Source of the DNA: Lycorma delicatula | Taxonomy: Eukaryota; Arthropoda; Insecta; Hemiptera; Fulgoridae | Reading direction: 5' to 3' | NCBI RefSeq assembly: GCF_047948215.1 | Contig: NC_134457.1 | Coordinates: forward strand, 14,978,626-15,042,625 | DNA: 64,000 bases | Shown here: positions 11,441 through 21,339 of the stretch, in pieces | Numbering within the stretch: position 1 is the first letter of the stretch | Layout of the letters: each line of letters starts with the position of its first letter | The notes under the pieces: generated by a model | Seen by the model: the letters and a program-made list of their open reading frames with translations, nothing else | The model's database searches: none | Told to the model about the DNA's origin: nothing | Translations under genes and position numbers: made by a program

Positions 11441-11936
11441 AAATGAAAGTTAAACCTGTGAGAAACTCTAAGCGGTAGTTTATATATATATATATAACGA
11501 AAAATGGTATTGATTTTAAACGTATTTTAAACGTAAAAATTTTAATTTTAAACGTATGCATATATACATAAGGGAGTCTTGAAACGTGGCACGTATAGTG
11601 ACGGGAGGTAGCCCTCTTGCCTAGGCCATTTTGGCTCACCTGCATTCAAGAGCAGTGAGTCGGGGTGTGTCCGATGATGGCATGGGGGACCCTCAAGGGT
11701 GGATTGAGGGCGCGAGGCTGTGGGTGTACGCTGTGCATGCCTATAGCCTGTCTATAAGAAGAATTCAACTGCCACGGCACCCTGGCGTGACTGATATACT
11801 GCTCAACGGCGGTTCTGGTCGCCCCGAGGGTGCTTAAACAAACTATAAATGAGACACGTAAAAGAAAGAAAGAAACATATGGTAGGATAAGTTTTAATTT
11901 AATGGTCTTTTGGGAACCTATCTCTAATTTTAATAT

Positions 11937-11955
11937 TGGGGTCCTTTACACCCCA
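11937..11955 (+). other. 3'-UTR hairpin 1, loop TCCTTTACA
   Basis: Arms TGGGG and CCCCA close a 9-nt loop. The loop is almost the same as in the next hairpin and in both hairpins of the minus-strand LINE, although the stems differ. Confidence 0.6.
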
Positions 11956-12023
11956 TAAGTGTTTGTGATTGTCCTTGTCTTTATGTCTTAAATGTTTTGT
12001 GTAGTTTGTGCTTTTAAATAAAA

Positions 12024-12048
12024 TGTAAGGGCCCTTTACACCCTTACA
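12024..12048 (+). other. 3'-UTR hairpin 2, loop CCCTTTACA
   Basis: A perfect 8-bp stem (TGTAAGGG / CCCTTACA) with a 9-nt loop, about 100 nt from the LINE 3' end. Recognition by the element's own reverse transcriptase is a reasonable but unproven role. Confidence 0.65.
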
Positions 12049-12326
12049 TACGACGATCCAGATGGTGATAGTAGTTTCTTTTAAAGATTGTGACGAGGGG
12101 TAATGACCTTAGCAGTCGATGCCCATCAAAATTAAATTAAAAAAAAAAATAATAATTATTAGAATCATTAATGAGAAAATTGTGTTTGCAAAAGAGTGCA
12201 AAATATGTAAATTTTGCCTGTAAATGCTGCATGTTATGTAACTTTTTCTTTAAAACAGGGTGTGCACGGCTTGATCTGAATGCTGCTCTCTGATTAGCTT
12301 GTGCTAGAGGCGGTCACCCATATCTA

Positions 12327-13243
12327 CTCAAGTTAATGAACAACGCGGTGTACGGCAAGTCCTTGGAAAACGTACGAAACAGAATAGACTTCCAACTGGT
12401 CACTAACGAACGTAGACTGGATAAGGTGATTGCAAAACCGAGAGTTAAGGCTTGGTACATCTATAACAAGGATGTCGTCGGGCTAAGTCTGAAGTAAACT
12501 GAGATATTCCTCAATCGTCCGATCTACATCGGATTTACCGTATTGGACATTAGCAAAATGATCATGTACGAATTCCACTATGACTACATTGTGGAAAAGT
12601 ACGGTCATAATATAAATCTTCTAATGACCGATACGGACAGTCTGATATATCATATCGTGACCGATAACGTTTACAACATTATTCTTCACGATATCGATCG
12701 GTTCGATACTTCAGATTACCGTCGCGATCACGCATATTTTAGTAATACCAATAAGAAACGGCTGGCTAAATTCAAAGACGAGATGAATTGAAAAGCTATT
12801 CGTGAATTTGTCAGACTTCGTGCTAAGATGTATAGCATTCTCGATTTCAATAAGGAGAGGAATGTTGCAAAGGGTATTCCTAGAGTATCCATTGCAAAGG
12901 ATCTTAGACAAAATCTGTACAAAGTCTTTTTAATGATTCCGTTACGTACACAAGCGCGTACGGAATCATAAGCACTTTGCACAATATATTTTCTATTAAC
13001 AAGTCAAAGAAATCACTTTCGCCTTACGACGATAAACGTTACATATTAGAAAATAGAATCAACACAGTTCCATAACATTAAAGTATAAACAAGAAGAAAC
13101 GGAAACTCCCACCCAACAATGACAACACTCCCCAAAAGAGACCAAGAACCATATACGAAGTGCTCATAGCGCATGGTCATGACTATTGTAGTCCAAGAAC
13201 CGTAAACGAAACCCTAGTAGCCCACGACCATGACTATTGTTAA
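12327..13243 (+). pseudogene. Second Polinton-type PolB fragment (palm motifs B and C to the C-terminus)
   Basis: Opens with LKLMNNAVYGKSLENVRNR (motif B), continues FLNRPIYIGFTVLD, then LMTDTDSLIY (motif C, where the usual Tyr before the DTD core is replaced), then RFDTSDYRRDH and KAIREFVRLRAKMY. Further on are SVTYTSAYGIISTLHNIF and YDDKRYILENRINTVP. In-frame stops occur at 12495 and 12789 and in the C-terminal stretch, and a frameshift lies near 12930. The tail after the usual end reads on to TAA 13241-13243 and carries a duplicated ~20-aa block (RTIYEVLIAHGHDYC / RTVNETLVAHDHDYC). It differs enough from the PolB at 2-2646 to come from another element. The upstream half is missing. Confidence 0.85.
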
Positions 13244-13487
13244 TTTTTTTATCATGCGGATATATATTGCCTTTCTTTTATTTTTAAAAAAACCATTATG
13301 TATTATTATAACTAAAAAGAATTATGTATGTAATATAAAATAAAATAAATTATTGTATTGTATTATATTTTGTGTTATTTTTTCTTAAGTAAAAAATCCC
13401 TCACCTGCCTACCTCCTCATTAAATGTCTGAGAAATAGTACAACTTGTTCAATACGTAATGTTGACATGTAAAATGTTGAAGTCAGA

Positions 13488-13491
<4 letters not shown>
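13244..13491. other. AT-rich non-coding spacer
   Basis: Homopolymer-rich and AT-rich sequence after the PolB fragment. No gene, tRNA or structured repeat is recognisable. Confidence 0.5.
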
Positions 13492-13525
<34 letters not shown>

Positions 13526-14125
13526 GGCGAAAAACGGTTGAACGTTATCATCGCCCGGAAAATAAATAAATAGATAAATAAATAAAAATAATTTTAGGTT
13601 TTTAGATAAAATTAAAACTTAAAACTACTGTTTACGCCATTCTGGCATAAAGTTTTTCCGTTATTTCTACGAATTCACAGCTAGGGTAGGTCCCGTTGCT
13701 TTGTTACAAGGAATGTTTGAATTCCACTTGGTTTCGTATTGCTGGGTCCGTAAAGTCCACCTGTCTCTATTATTGTTATTGTAATCGAACCTCCCACCGT
13801 CATCCTTAGCGACCGCGCCTATTATTCTATCGAGTTATTTCTGACTACCCTTTTCAAACACCCGTTATCTTTTCGTCCCCTCACTAATACAAACACACAC
13901 TATCTTGTCCACTACCTGGATCTGGTTACCCCCGCCTTTTTTCGCCATCTTTTCGGCAGAGTACCTCCAACATCTAACCAGTGCAGTCGCCTATGGCAAT
14001 ACTCTCCTGCAAACTCTGTGTTAACATTCACGCTCAAGCAGAATTTCAAACTCATCACAACACATTTGAGATTCCGCGCCGCATTCTACCACTAAACCAC
14101 ATCACGCCGCTGTATTCCTGATTCA
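13492..14125 (-). mobile_element. Minus-strand poly-A retroelement with a tRNA-Gly-like end (possible long SINE or LINE tail)
   Basis: A 31-nt T run (13492-13522) reads as a poly-A tail on the minus strand, preceded by a short inverted pair GGGCGA...TCGCCC at its 3' end. At the far end, minus-strand bases 14101-14081 (TGTGGTTTAGTGGTAGAATGC) match the D-arm/A-box part of eukaryotic tRNA-Gly. A weak B-box-like GTTTGAAAT follows about 50 nt later. Together this looks like a tRNA-headed, poly-A-tailed retroposon of about 630 bp. Alternatively, a LINE 3' tail and an unrelated tRNA relic lie next to each other. No coding potential. Confidence 0.4.
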
Positions 14126-14891
14126 CCGTGCGGACTACGCCCAGGACTACATAGGTATTCTTCCGTACTTGCTGTTACGAGGTCATCTCTGGCAAATATT
14201 TGTGTGCTACAGGCAAGTTCAGTTTTTCTTTACTCATTACGTTAAACCTTTATGTTATCATTCAAATTTGTGGAACATTCCGTTCATCCTACCTATGCCG
14301 TTCAAGTTTCAATTTCACTTTAGTACAGTCACGACAGGTCACTTACAGAAGGCTGTCAATTCAGCTGCAACCCATTTCATGTGCTCAATTAAGTTCAGTG
14401 TGATTATATTGTAATTGACTCTTTTGTACTGTAATATTATTGTGTATTTTTCTACGTCAAACTAAAATTACATTTTTACATTATTTAACGTTAAGTTTGT
14501 GGTTCATAAATCAGGAAAGGCCAATGCCAATCAAGATTTACTTTAATTTATTTTTCTAAGGTTATGACATTTGTTCATTGCTAATTTTTCAATATTACAG
14601 CATTTGTCAGTAATGCAATAGTTTTCAGACATACTATGTTTATTGATGTCATATTTTTCTAAAGTTATAATTAAAACTAAGGTGTTTCATGTTATCCTTC
14701 AGGCTTTGTCAAAAACGTATATTGTAAAAATCTGTATTAAGAAGCGTGTGCTCATGTATTTTTTCAGTTAACTATCATTGTTCAGACGCTGATTTCAGCT
14801 GATGTATTAAGTAGTTTTTAAGGTTATAATAATTAAATTATATCAAGTTGTTCTCATTAAAGTCCAATTTCTTTTGGCAAATACTAGCTGT
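14126..14891. other. Non-coding AT-rich region flanking the minus-strand LINE
   Basis: No plausible gene on either strand. Two ORFs of under 85 aa overlap here and have no recognisable similarity or codon signal. Confidence 0.4.
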
Positions 14892-14943
14892 GTGGTTTTT
14901 TTATTTTTTAACTTTACCCAACAACTACTATCACAGAAACAAA

Positions 14944-14977
14944 ATCCGGAATGGGTGTAAAAGGCCCATTCTCGGAT
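14944..14977 (-). other. 3'-UTR hairpin proximal to the 3' end, loop CCTTTTACA
   Basis: On the minus strand, arms ATCCGAGAATGGG and CCCATTCCGGAT pair over 12 bp with a one-base bulge around a 9-nt loop. It is the same loop as the distal copy at 15227-15262, with a different inner stem. Confidence 0.7.
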
Positions 14978-14997
14978 AACAAAAACACTAATATGTA

Positions 14998-15165
14998 ACT
15001 TAAAACTCTGTTAAAAACTATCACATTAAAAATAAATAAAACTTAAAGCTATGTTAAAAACTATCACATTAAAAATAAATAAAACTTAAAACTATGTTAA
15101 AAACTATCATTAAAAATAAATAAAACTTAAAACTAAAAAAGGAGATAAAACTTAAAACTAATATC
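14998..15165. repeat. Minisatellite in the LINE 3' UTR, ~43-bp unit, 3-4 copies
   Basis: Repeats of the form AACTTAAAACTATGTTAAAA, then ACTATCACATTAAAAATAAATA. Three near-complete units and one degenerate unit lie between the two hairpins. They probably arose by slippage within the 3' UTR. Confidence 0.7.
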
Positions 15166-15226
15166 ACAAAAATCTTATAACTAATATCACAGACGAATTT
15201 AAAAAACATACAAAAAAAACAAAAAA

Positions 15227-15262
15227 ATCCGATAGGGAGTGTAAAAGGCTCCCTACTCGGAT
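15227..15262 (-). other. 3'-UTR hairpin distal copy, loop CCTTTTACA
   Basis: On the minus strand ATCCGAGTAGGGAG pairs with CTCCCTATCGGAT (13 bp with a single-G bulge). The outer stem ATCCGA/TCGGAT matches the proximal hairpin. The inner stem (TAGGGAG versus GAATGGG) has changed on both sides, keeping pairing. Confidence 0.7.
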
Positions 15263-15315
15263 AACAAAAACAATACATAGGACAATACATACAATTACTA
15301 AAGAATACATACTTA

Positions 15316-18300
15316 TTAAATTTTTTGCATTAACCCTATACTACGTAAAAATATAAACATGCGGTTTAAAACCTCCTTATCGTCACGCAAGATACCACGG
15401 ATGTTACTAGGAATTTTAAATTTACGACGCAATGCCGCATAACATATGCAGTCCACGAGTATGTGGCGCAGTCACGCGGCAGTTGCATCGTGCGCATAGA
15501 GGTGCTTGTCCTCTTGTAAACAGGTACTCTTGTGTGACTCTCGTGTGTCCTATTCGCAATCGACAGAGAACTACTTCCTCACGCCGGGGTTTTCTGTATG
15601 AGGAGTCCCATGGTAACACAGAATCTTTAATCTGACGGAGTTTATTATCAACGGTAGCCGTCCAGTCACCTTGCCACCTTGCTCTTAGTAATTGTTTTAC
15701 ATAGTTAATGAAATCAGAAGTAGCAACTCGGCTGGTGAAAGGAGGCTGGTTACATGCTTCTTTGGCAGCGGAATCTGCATGTTCATTACCTGGAATCCCT
15801 ACCTGGCTAGAGACCCAGCAAAGACTTAATTCTGTGTTGCGATTATTCAACTCAGCGATTGCCTTGTAAATTTCAATCACGATAGGATGTTTGGAATAAA
15901 AGTTTTTTAAGGCTTGGAGAGCACTACACGAGTCACTGCAAATAAGAATTTTTCTATATTTAGGGTTAATGATGTTTAGAGCCTTATTTATAGCGTATAG
16001 TTCAGCGGTAAACACACTCGTAATACCGGGTAGACCAAACATATAAGTTCTTTCATTGACAACAAATGCACACCCAACTGTATCGTTTTGTTTCGATCCA
16101 TCAGTGTATACAACCGCGTCTGGTTTCATCTTGGAGAGAACACACTGAAACATTTGCTGAAAGACAATAGATGGTGTTGATTGTTTATTGTATGTAGTCA
16201 GGTCAAAATTAAAATTTATAAGGTTTATTCTCCACGGAGGATATGAGCAAGGATACATAGGAAAGAATGACGGTGTGTCAACATTTATATGCTGCAGCAG
16301 ACGCCAGGTACGGATACCTACCGGTGCAGTACGATGTGGATGGTCCTCATATTTTCCTAGATTAGGATTTCTAAAGACTGACTCAAGAGCCGGGTGATTT
16401 GGTTGTCCTCTGAGACGAGCAAAATAAGATAATAAAAGCTGGTCTCGTCTATCCCAAAGTGATTGTTCACCACAGTCTACAAGTAAGCTTGCGACAGGAC
16501 TTGATCTAAACGCGCCTGTGGCAAGCCGAAGGAAAGCATGATGTACACTATCCAGCATTTTAAGCACGAATTGACGAGCTGAAGAGTAGGCGACACAACC
16601 ATAATCTAAACGGGAGCGAGCAAAGGAATAGTAAAAACGTACCATACATGACCTATCAGCGCCCCAGTTGGTGTTAGTAAGGGCTCGCATCATATCTAGT
16701 AGTTTGGAACATTTTGTTTTCAATTCTATTAAATGTTTGACCCAAGTAATACGGCTATCAAAAAAAAACCTAAAAACTTGACGTAAGTAGAGATAGTAAT
16801 AGTCTCTCCCTTCAGAAACATTTGCGGAATAGAAGGGTTTCGTAGCCGAGAAAAAACTACACATTTTTTTTTTCGGATGAAAATGTGAAACCAGTAATCC
16901 TGTACCAAGCTTCAAGGTGAGATATAGTGTTCTGCAGTAGTCTCTCTGCTGTAGGTGTTGAACGGCTTGCAATGTAGATAGCAAAGTCATCAGCAAATAG
17001 AGAACATGAGACAGGAGCCTGCACACATTTGGTAATATCGTTTATGGCTAAAGAAAATAAGGTGGCACTTAATACACTACCTTGGGGCACTCCATTCTCC
17101 AAGATGACACTATCTGAGAGCGAATCATCCACACGAACACGAGCCGTTCGGTGATTTAAGAATCCCCGAATAAAACCAAGCATATTGCCCTTGATTCCCC
17201 ATTCTTTGAGAGTGTTAAAAATACCACGTCGCCAGGCTGTGTCATACGCCATTTTTATATCGAAGAATATAGCGACGAGGTGCTGCCGATTTAGGAAAGC
17301 GTTTTGTATGGCTGTTTCTAGTGACACTAAATGGTCAATAGAAGATCGTCCTTGTCGAAAACCACACTGTTCTGGAGATAGAAAGCCATGTTTCTCCAAG
17401 TACCATGTAAGTCTGCGGTTTATCATTCTCTCCATTATTTTACACAAAACGCTTGTTAATGAAATAGGGCGGTAGCTTGAGGGGTTGGTTTGGTCTTTAC
17501 CAGGTTTAAGTACTGGTATAATAAATGCTTCTGACCACCCGGGTAGGAAGACTTGTTCGGAGAATAAACCGTTGAAAATATTCAAAAGTTGTTGTAGTGC
17601 CGAATTAGGAAGGTGTGAAAGCATGGAAAGGCGAATGAATGTTGTCCGGTCCAGGGGAAGTGTCCCGTGAGTTTTTAAGTGCATGTAACAATTCTTTAAA
17701 TACGAATGGAGTGTTTAATTCACCAACCGAATCACCAATGTTTAACGATAATACTTCTATTTGTATCTTGTACCGTTGAAAATCGTAATTATATGATGAG
17801 GTGAGAGACACCGAGCGGAAAGATTTTGCTAGACTATTTGCCACTTCTGAGGGTGATGAAAGGAGTTCTAGTTCATCAATAAGACCGAGAATAGATTGTT
17901 TCGGTGATCCGAAAATTGCACGAATTTTCTTCCATACAGTAGACGTGGGAGTAGTGCATGAGATAGTGCTCACGTATTTCGTCCATGAATTCCTCTTACC
18001 GTCCAAGAATACTCGACGGCACACCGCTCTAGCCCTGTGGTATAAATTTAGATGTTCTGTTGTAGGCCTACGATTAAATTTGCGTAGTGCCTGCCGTCGA
18101 TTCCTAATAGCATATTTGCAATCATCGTTCCACCATGGAACGAAAGGACGTCTAGGATTACCCGATGTTTGTGGGATATATCTGTTGGCATTCTCAAGTA
18201 TCATGGACGTAAAAGAAGAATATTGGTCGAGGATGTTCGCTCCATCGTCATACTGAGATTGGAATGCTTTATGGTATCCGTTCCAATCTGCCTTTTCAAC

Positions 18301-18980
18301 AATCCATCTCCGTGGCCTTCCTTTAATCTCGCAGTCTACACCGAAACCAATAATAATTGGTCTATGATCACTGCCGTGAAAGTCATCACAGACAGACCAA
18401 TTAAAATGAGGGAGCACATTCGGTGAGCATATGGAAAGATCAAGGTTAGATACAGTACCAGTTGATAAGGACATGAATGTATGTGATCCATTATTCAGTA
18501 GGCAAAGGTCAAAGTCTTGTCTCAATCTGTTTATCATATTTCCTCGAGTGGAGCAGAAGGTTGAGCCCCAGGAAATATGATGGGCATTGAAGTCTCCTAC
18601 TATTAACGATGGAGATGGTATTTGCGTGAGGAGATTTGAGACTTCTAAAGCACTGAACTCAGTGTTCGGTGAGAGATACAGATTGCAGATATGCAATTTG
18701 AAAAGAATTTGAAGACCTTCTTCATAAAATGAAGAATGAATTTTTTTTAAAAGAAGAGACCCCATTCTTCATGAAAATCGCTACTCCACCACTCTCCCTA
18801 CTGTCTACTAGGCAGTCGTATCTCTCACAGAAGTATCCTCTGAGTGTAATTGGGTCATGTTGTAGAAGGTGAGTCTCTTGGAAACACATGATTAGTGGAT
18901 CATGTGTGTGCGCTAGTACTCTAATATCTTCAATGCGGGACCGAATACCTCAAACATTCCACTGCATAATGTTCATAAGT
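15316..18980 (-). pseudogene. LINE ORF2: endonuclease, reverse transcriptase, RNase H; frameshifted
   Basis: The N-terminus (MQWNV, then a TGA, then GIRSRIEDIRVLAHTHDP, FQETHLLQHD) starts near 18980. The endonuclease body (VGDFNAHHISWGS, GSDHRPIII) lies in 18765-18300. The RT (SYRPISLTSVLCKIMERMI, FFDIKMAYD, GVPQGSVLSATLF, catalytic FADD in SLFADDFAIY) is in 17684-16857 in another frame. The rest of the RT, RNase H (YTDGSK, ELYAINKAL, SDSCSALQ, GIPGNEHADSAAKEA) and the C-terminal Cys region (CARCNC) lie in 17026-15422 in a third frame. The usual WVPSHVGI of RNase H reads WVSSQVGI. A last frameshift near 15470 leads to ILVDCICYAALRRKF and a stop at 15316-15318. Breaks near 18750, 17640, 16865 (beside a homopolymer) and 15470. 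Confidence 0.88.
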
Positions 18981-19036
18981 GTAAAAAAAAATAAATAAAA
19001 AAATTAAATAATTAAATTTCGGAAATTATATAAAAA

Positions 19037-20491
19037 TTAGTTGTACGTGATTCGGTTTTTATTTTTTGTAGTTTTTATTTTAAAGAACTCCGATGCCCTA
19101 GGGTCGGGTGGTTCTTCAACCATATCCTCCAGTATATGAGGTGATGGTGGAGGAGATTTATTTGAATGGGATGCTGCAGTTAACATCCCAGAGGGGGTGG
19201 TTATGTGGGTTCCCTTTACGGGGAGCTTATTAGGTGGCTTACTGCCAGCTGTGATAGTCGCTACTTGTGCGGCGAAAGAAGTTTTCTTCATCTTTGTCAG
19301 CTCTGAAATAGTGGCTGTAATGAAGCTACTTGATCAGAAAGCATCTGAACAAGTTTTTTAAGTTCATTGCAGGATCCGGACTGCTGATTATTAACGTTTG
19401 TAAGAGTTTGTTTCGATGTAGCGGTAGCAAAAAATACATCTGGTTTAACCAGGTTCCGTGAATTATTTAACTTTTTGTATTCTCTTCGTGCGGCCGGGAA
19501 AGATAGCTTTTGCTCCGTACAGATTTTGAGAATTGCTTTTCTTCTTTAAAGATTGGGCAATCTCGGGAGCGGGTTGCATGTGGACCACTGCAGTTTGCGC
19601 ATTTTTCACGTTCTTCGCAGTTAGTGTCATTGTGACATTCTTTAGCACATCGAGCACAGATCTGTTTTTGTACAAGATGTTGTAGTGTGACCAAAACCTT
19701 GGCATCTGAAACATCGCCGTGGGTTGGTATGAATGGTCGTACCCGAACCGAGAGGTAACCCACTTTAATCTTTTCTGGTGGAACAGGGAGATTGAATGTT
19801 AATATAAGAGACGGTGTCGGTTCTTCTGTTCCGTTCTGCCGTTTCATAATACGTTTCACTTCAACAACATCAAGGTGGCAAAGCTCGTCAACTATTTCAG
19901 TGATATCTATATCTAAAAGGTCTCGACAAAAAATTACACCCCGGCTCGTATTTAAAGTTTTGTGGGTTTCAGCACTTATATTTATACCGCCCATATTACG
20001 GAGACGTAAGATAGATCGACTCTGTTCGTCGTTGAATGTTTCGACCAGAATCGATCCGTAGCGTAATTTCCTGATGTTCTTCGGGGAGCCACTTGCACCT
20101 GTTACAGTTTTTTTTTATTAGGAAAGGTGAAACCTTTTGGAGGGAGCCACCTTCCTGACTATTTCGGAGAAATAGTCAGGAATCGAATATTTTTAGAGTT
20201 CAAATCTAAAGATTTGCAGTTCTCTTCGATAGGACTTTTATCCTCGTCAGACAAAGCTGATCGAGGTCTCTTCACAAGACTTAATTTGGTGTTTTTTTCA
20301 GATGGACTAACAACCATCTTGGAATTTGATATAGGAACAGAAATTTTGGTCCCACGAGTACCGGCGAAACATGGACCACTCCAGCAGAGCGCACGCGTAC
20401 TGAAGCTAGAGCTAAGTACAACTGGGTTCGCCCTGGTGCCCAGAGGACATCGTTCAAGACTCACTACGTAGAGCCATTCACGCATCGGCAC
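19037..20491 (-). pseudogene. LINE ORF1 (CCHC nucleic-acid-binding protein), frameshifted
   Basis: The N-terminal part (about 20491-20159) is a polar, Ser/Lys-rich region. The middle (19994-19463) holds the core: GVIFCRDLLDIDITEIVDEL, LILTFNLPVPPEKIKVGYL and Cys/His knuckles CARCAKECHNDTNC and CANCSGPHATRSRDC. A Pro/Thr-rich tail occupies 19291-19037 in yet another frame. The first knuckle cluster (CFKC-type in the other LINE) is eroded by frame changes around 19700. It would coat LINE RNA. At least three frame changes. Confidence 0.8.
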
Positions 20492-20751
20492 GATTTGTTC
20501 CCACCTTCGGTTACGGTTGCGTTTCGTAAGATGTCAACACCACCGATTGTTAATGTAAGAAATATCAGTGTAGGATGTTGTGTAATTGTGTAAGTGTGTA
20601 TGTTGTAATTTATGTAGTGTTCTTGGTGTAGTATATGTGTATGATGTAAAGTGTTCTGCAGCTCACTGTATAGTGGGAAGAATAGCTGCAGAGGCTAGGC
20701 CCGTGGGGACGCCAACCCCCAAAGTCTTAAAGAATAAGACTCCCTGTCGGG

Positions 20752-20858
20752 GAATCGGTTATTTTGCCTATTCTGAAAACGATCATGTGATGGCGCCTGA
20801 TGAAGCGGAACCGAATTCGATAATGATTTTCGACGATGTAATGATGATGTCCAGATAG
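20752..20858 (+). pseudogene. Polinton packaging ATPase fragment (Walker B region)
   Basis: GIGYFAYSENDHVMAPDEAEP and the hydrophobic Walker B strand NSIMIFDDV match the part of the A32-like ATPase that in the first element corresponds to GYYEYSENDQV (about 4830). It begins abruptly at the 5' end of the minus-strand LINE and stops at TAG 20856-20858, only 22 nt before capsid-like sequence. Both the N-terminal Walker A half and the C-terminal half are missing. Confidence 0.75.
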
Positions 20859-20880
20859 AAAAGATAAAGCAACAAAAACT

Positions 20881-21255
20881 TTGACTAATTTCGATTTATG
20901 CGAGTTGGTAAACGTACGACTGTATTTGAATTCACAATACTATCCCTACGATAACCTACAGGGTGATTTTAATATGATGTATGAAATGTTCGCCAGCTTT
21001 CAGTCCGGTTATTACAACAAGTCAGAGGATGGATCTCCTGCTTACAGTTTGACAGATTTCCAAAATAATGTGCCGTTGATCGTTATCGATTGTTCCAAGC
21101 AGAACGAATCACTTAAAACAGGAACAGTCGATGTACGTATCGATTTTGAAACTAAAAATAATATACCTGCGAATACGGCTGCCTACTGTCTCATTATTCA
21201 TGATACTATCGTCACGTACACACCGCTTACGGGGATAGTGAGGAAGGTTACGTAA
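20881..21255 (+). pseudogene. Polinton major capsid protein C-terminus (double jelly-roll-like domain)
   Basis: NVRLYLNSQYYPYDNLQGDF, YEMFASFQSGYY, VPLIVIDCSKQNESLKTG, VDVRIDFETKNNIPANTAAY and CLIIHDTIVTYTPLTG match the C-terminal part of the capsid-like 'double jelly roll-like domain' proteins of insect Polintons. The frame is open to TAA 21253-21255. The N-terminal two-thirds of the protein is missing and the upstream sequence is an ATPase remnant, so an internal deletion joined the two. The stop overlaps an ATG (TAATG) that opens a 19-codon frame. Confidence 0.78.
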
Positions 21256-21339
21256 TGTTGGAAAAGTTTACACTTATTGATCAAAAAGAAGACGGAGATG
21301 AAAAATTAAATTAAAAGTACAAGTACGCCGTCATGGTGG

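Larger units (their letters stand above)
6669..12149 (+). mobile_element. I/Jockey-group non-LTR retrotransposon, 5'-truncated, 3' end with poly-A
   Basis: A LINE with the order ORF1 (CCHC knuckles), ORF2 (endonuclease, reverse transcriptase, RNase H, C-terminal zinc region), 3' UTR and A-rich tail at about 12135-12149. The 5' end falls inside ORF1, so the 5' UTR and ORF1 N-terminus are missing. RNase H plus three zinc knuckles points to the I/Nimb side of the I/Jockey group. No clear target-site duplication was found: the left flank is a Polinton fibre-gene remnant and the right flank is AT-rich. Confidence 0.88.
11441..12149 (+). other. 3' UTR and poly-A tail of the + strand LINE
   Basis: No coding signal. 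It holds a short TA run (about 11484-11498), a GC-rich block (11600-11835) and two hairpins with near-identical 9-nt loops (11937-11955, 12024-12048). It ends ATGACCTTAGCAGTCGATG, then an A-rich tail. Confidence 0.75.
14892..20751 (-). mobile_element. I/Jockey-group non-LTR retrotransposon, apparently near full-length, minus strand
   Basis: Read on the minus strand: a 5' UTR-like GC-rich start (about 20751-20500), ORF1 with zinc knuckles (20491-19037), ORF2 with endonuclease, RT and RNase H (18980-15316), a 3' UTR with two hairpins and a minisatellite, and an A-rich end near 14892. The total is about 5.86 kb. It is related in layout to the LINE at 6669-12149 but clearly a different family. 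Both ORFs are disrupted. The left flank shows no relation to the ATPase fragment on the right flank, so the insertion site has been rearranged. Confidence 0.82.

Noticed and set aside
11631..11837. GC-rich 68-aa frame in the LINE 3' UTR
   Set aside because: It lies between the ORF2 stop and the 3' hairpins, with no similarity to a protein family. GC-rich untranslated sequence explains it.
14169..14414. Overlapping ~80-aa and 67-aa frames in the AT-rich spacer
   Set aside because: Two frames compete, neither has a recognisable motif, and the region lacks promoter signals.
17185..18256. Plus-strand frames opposite the minus-strand LINE ORF2
   Set aside because: Antisense shadows of the endonuclease and RT coding region.
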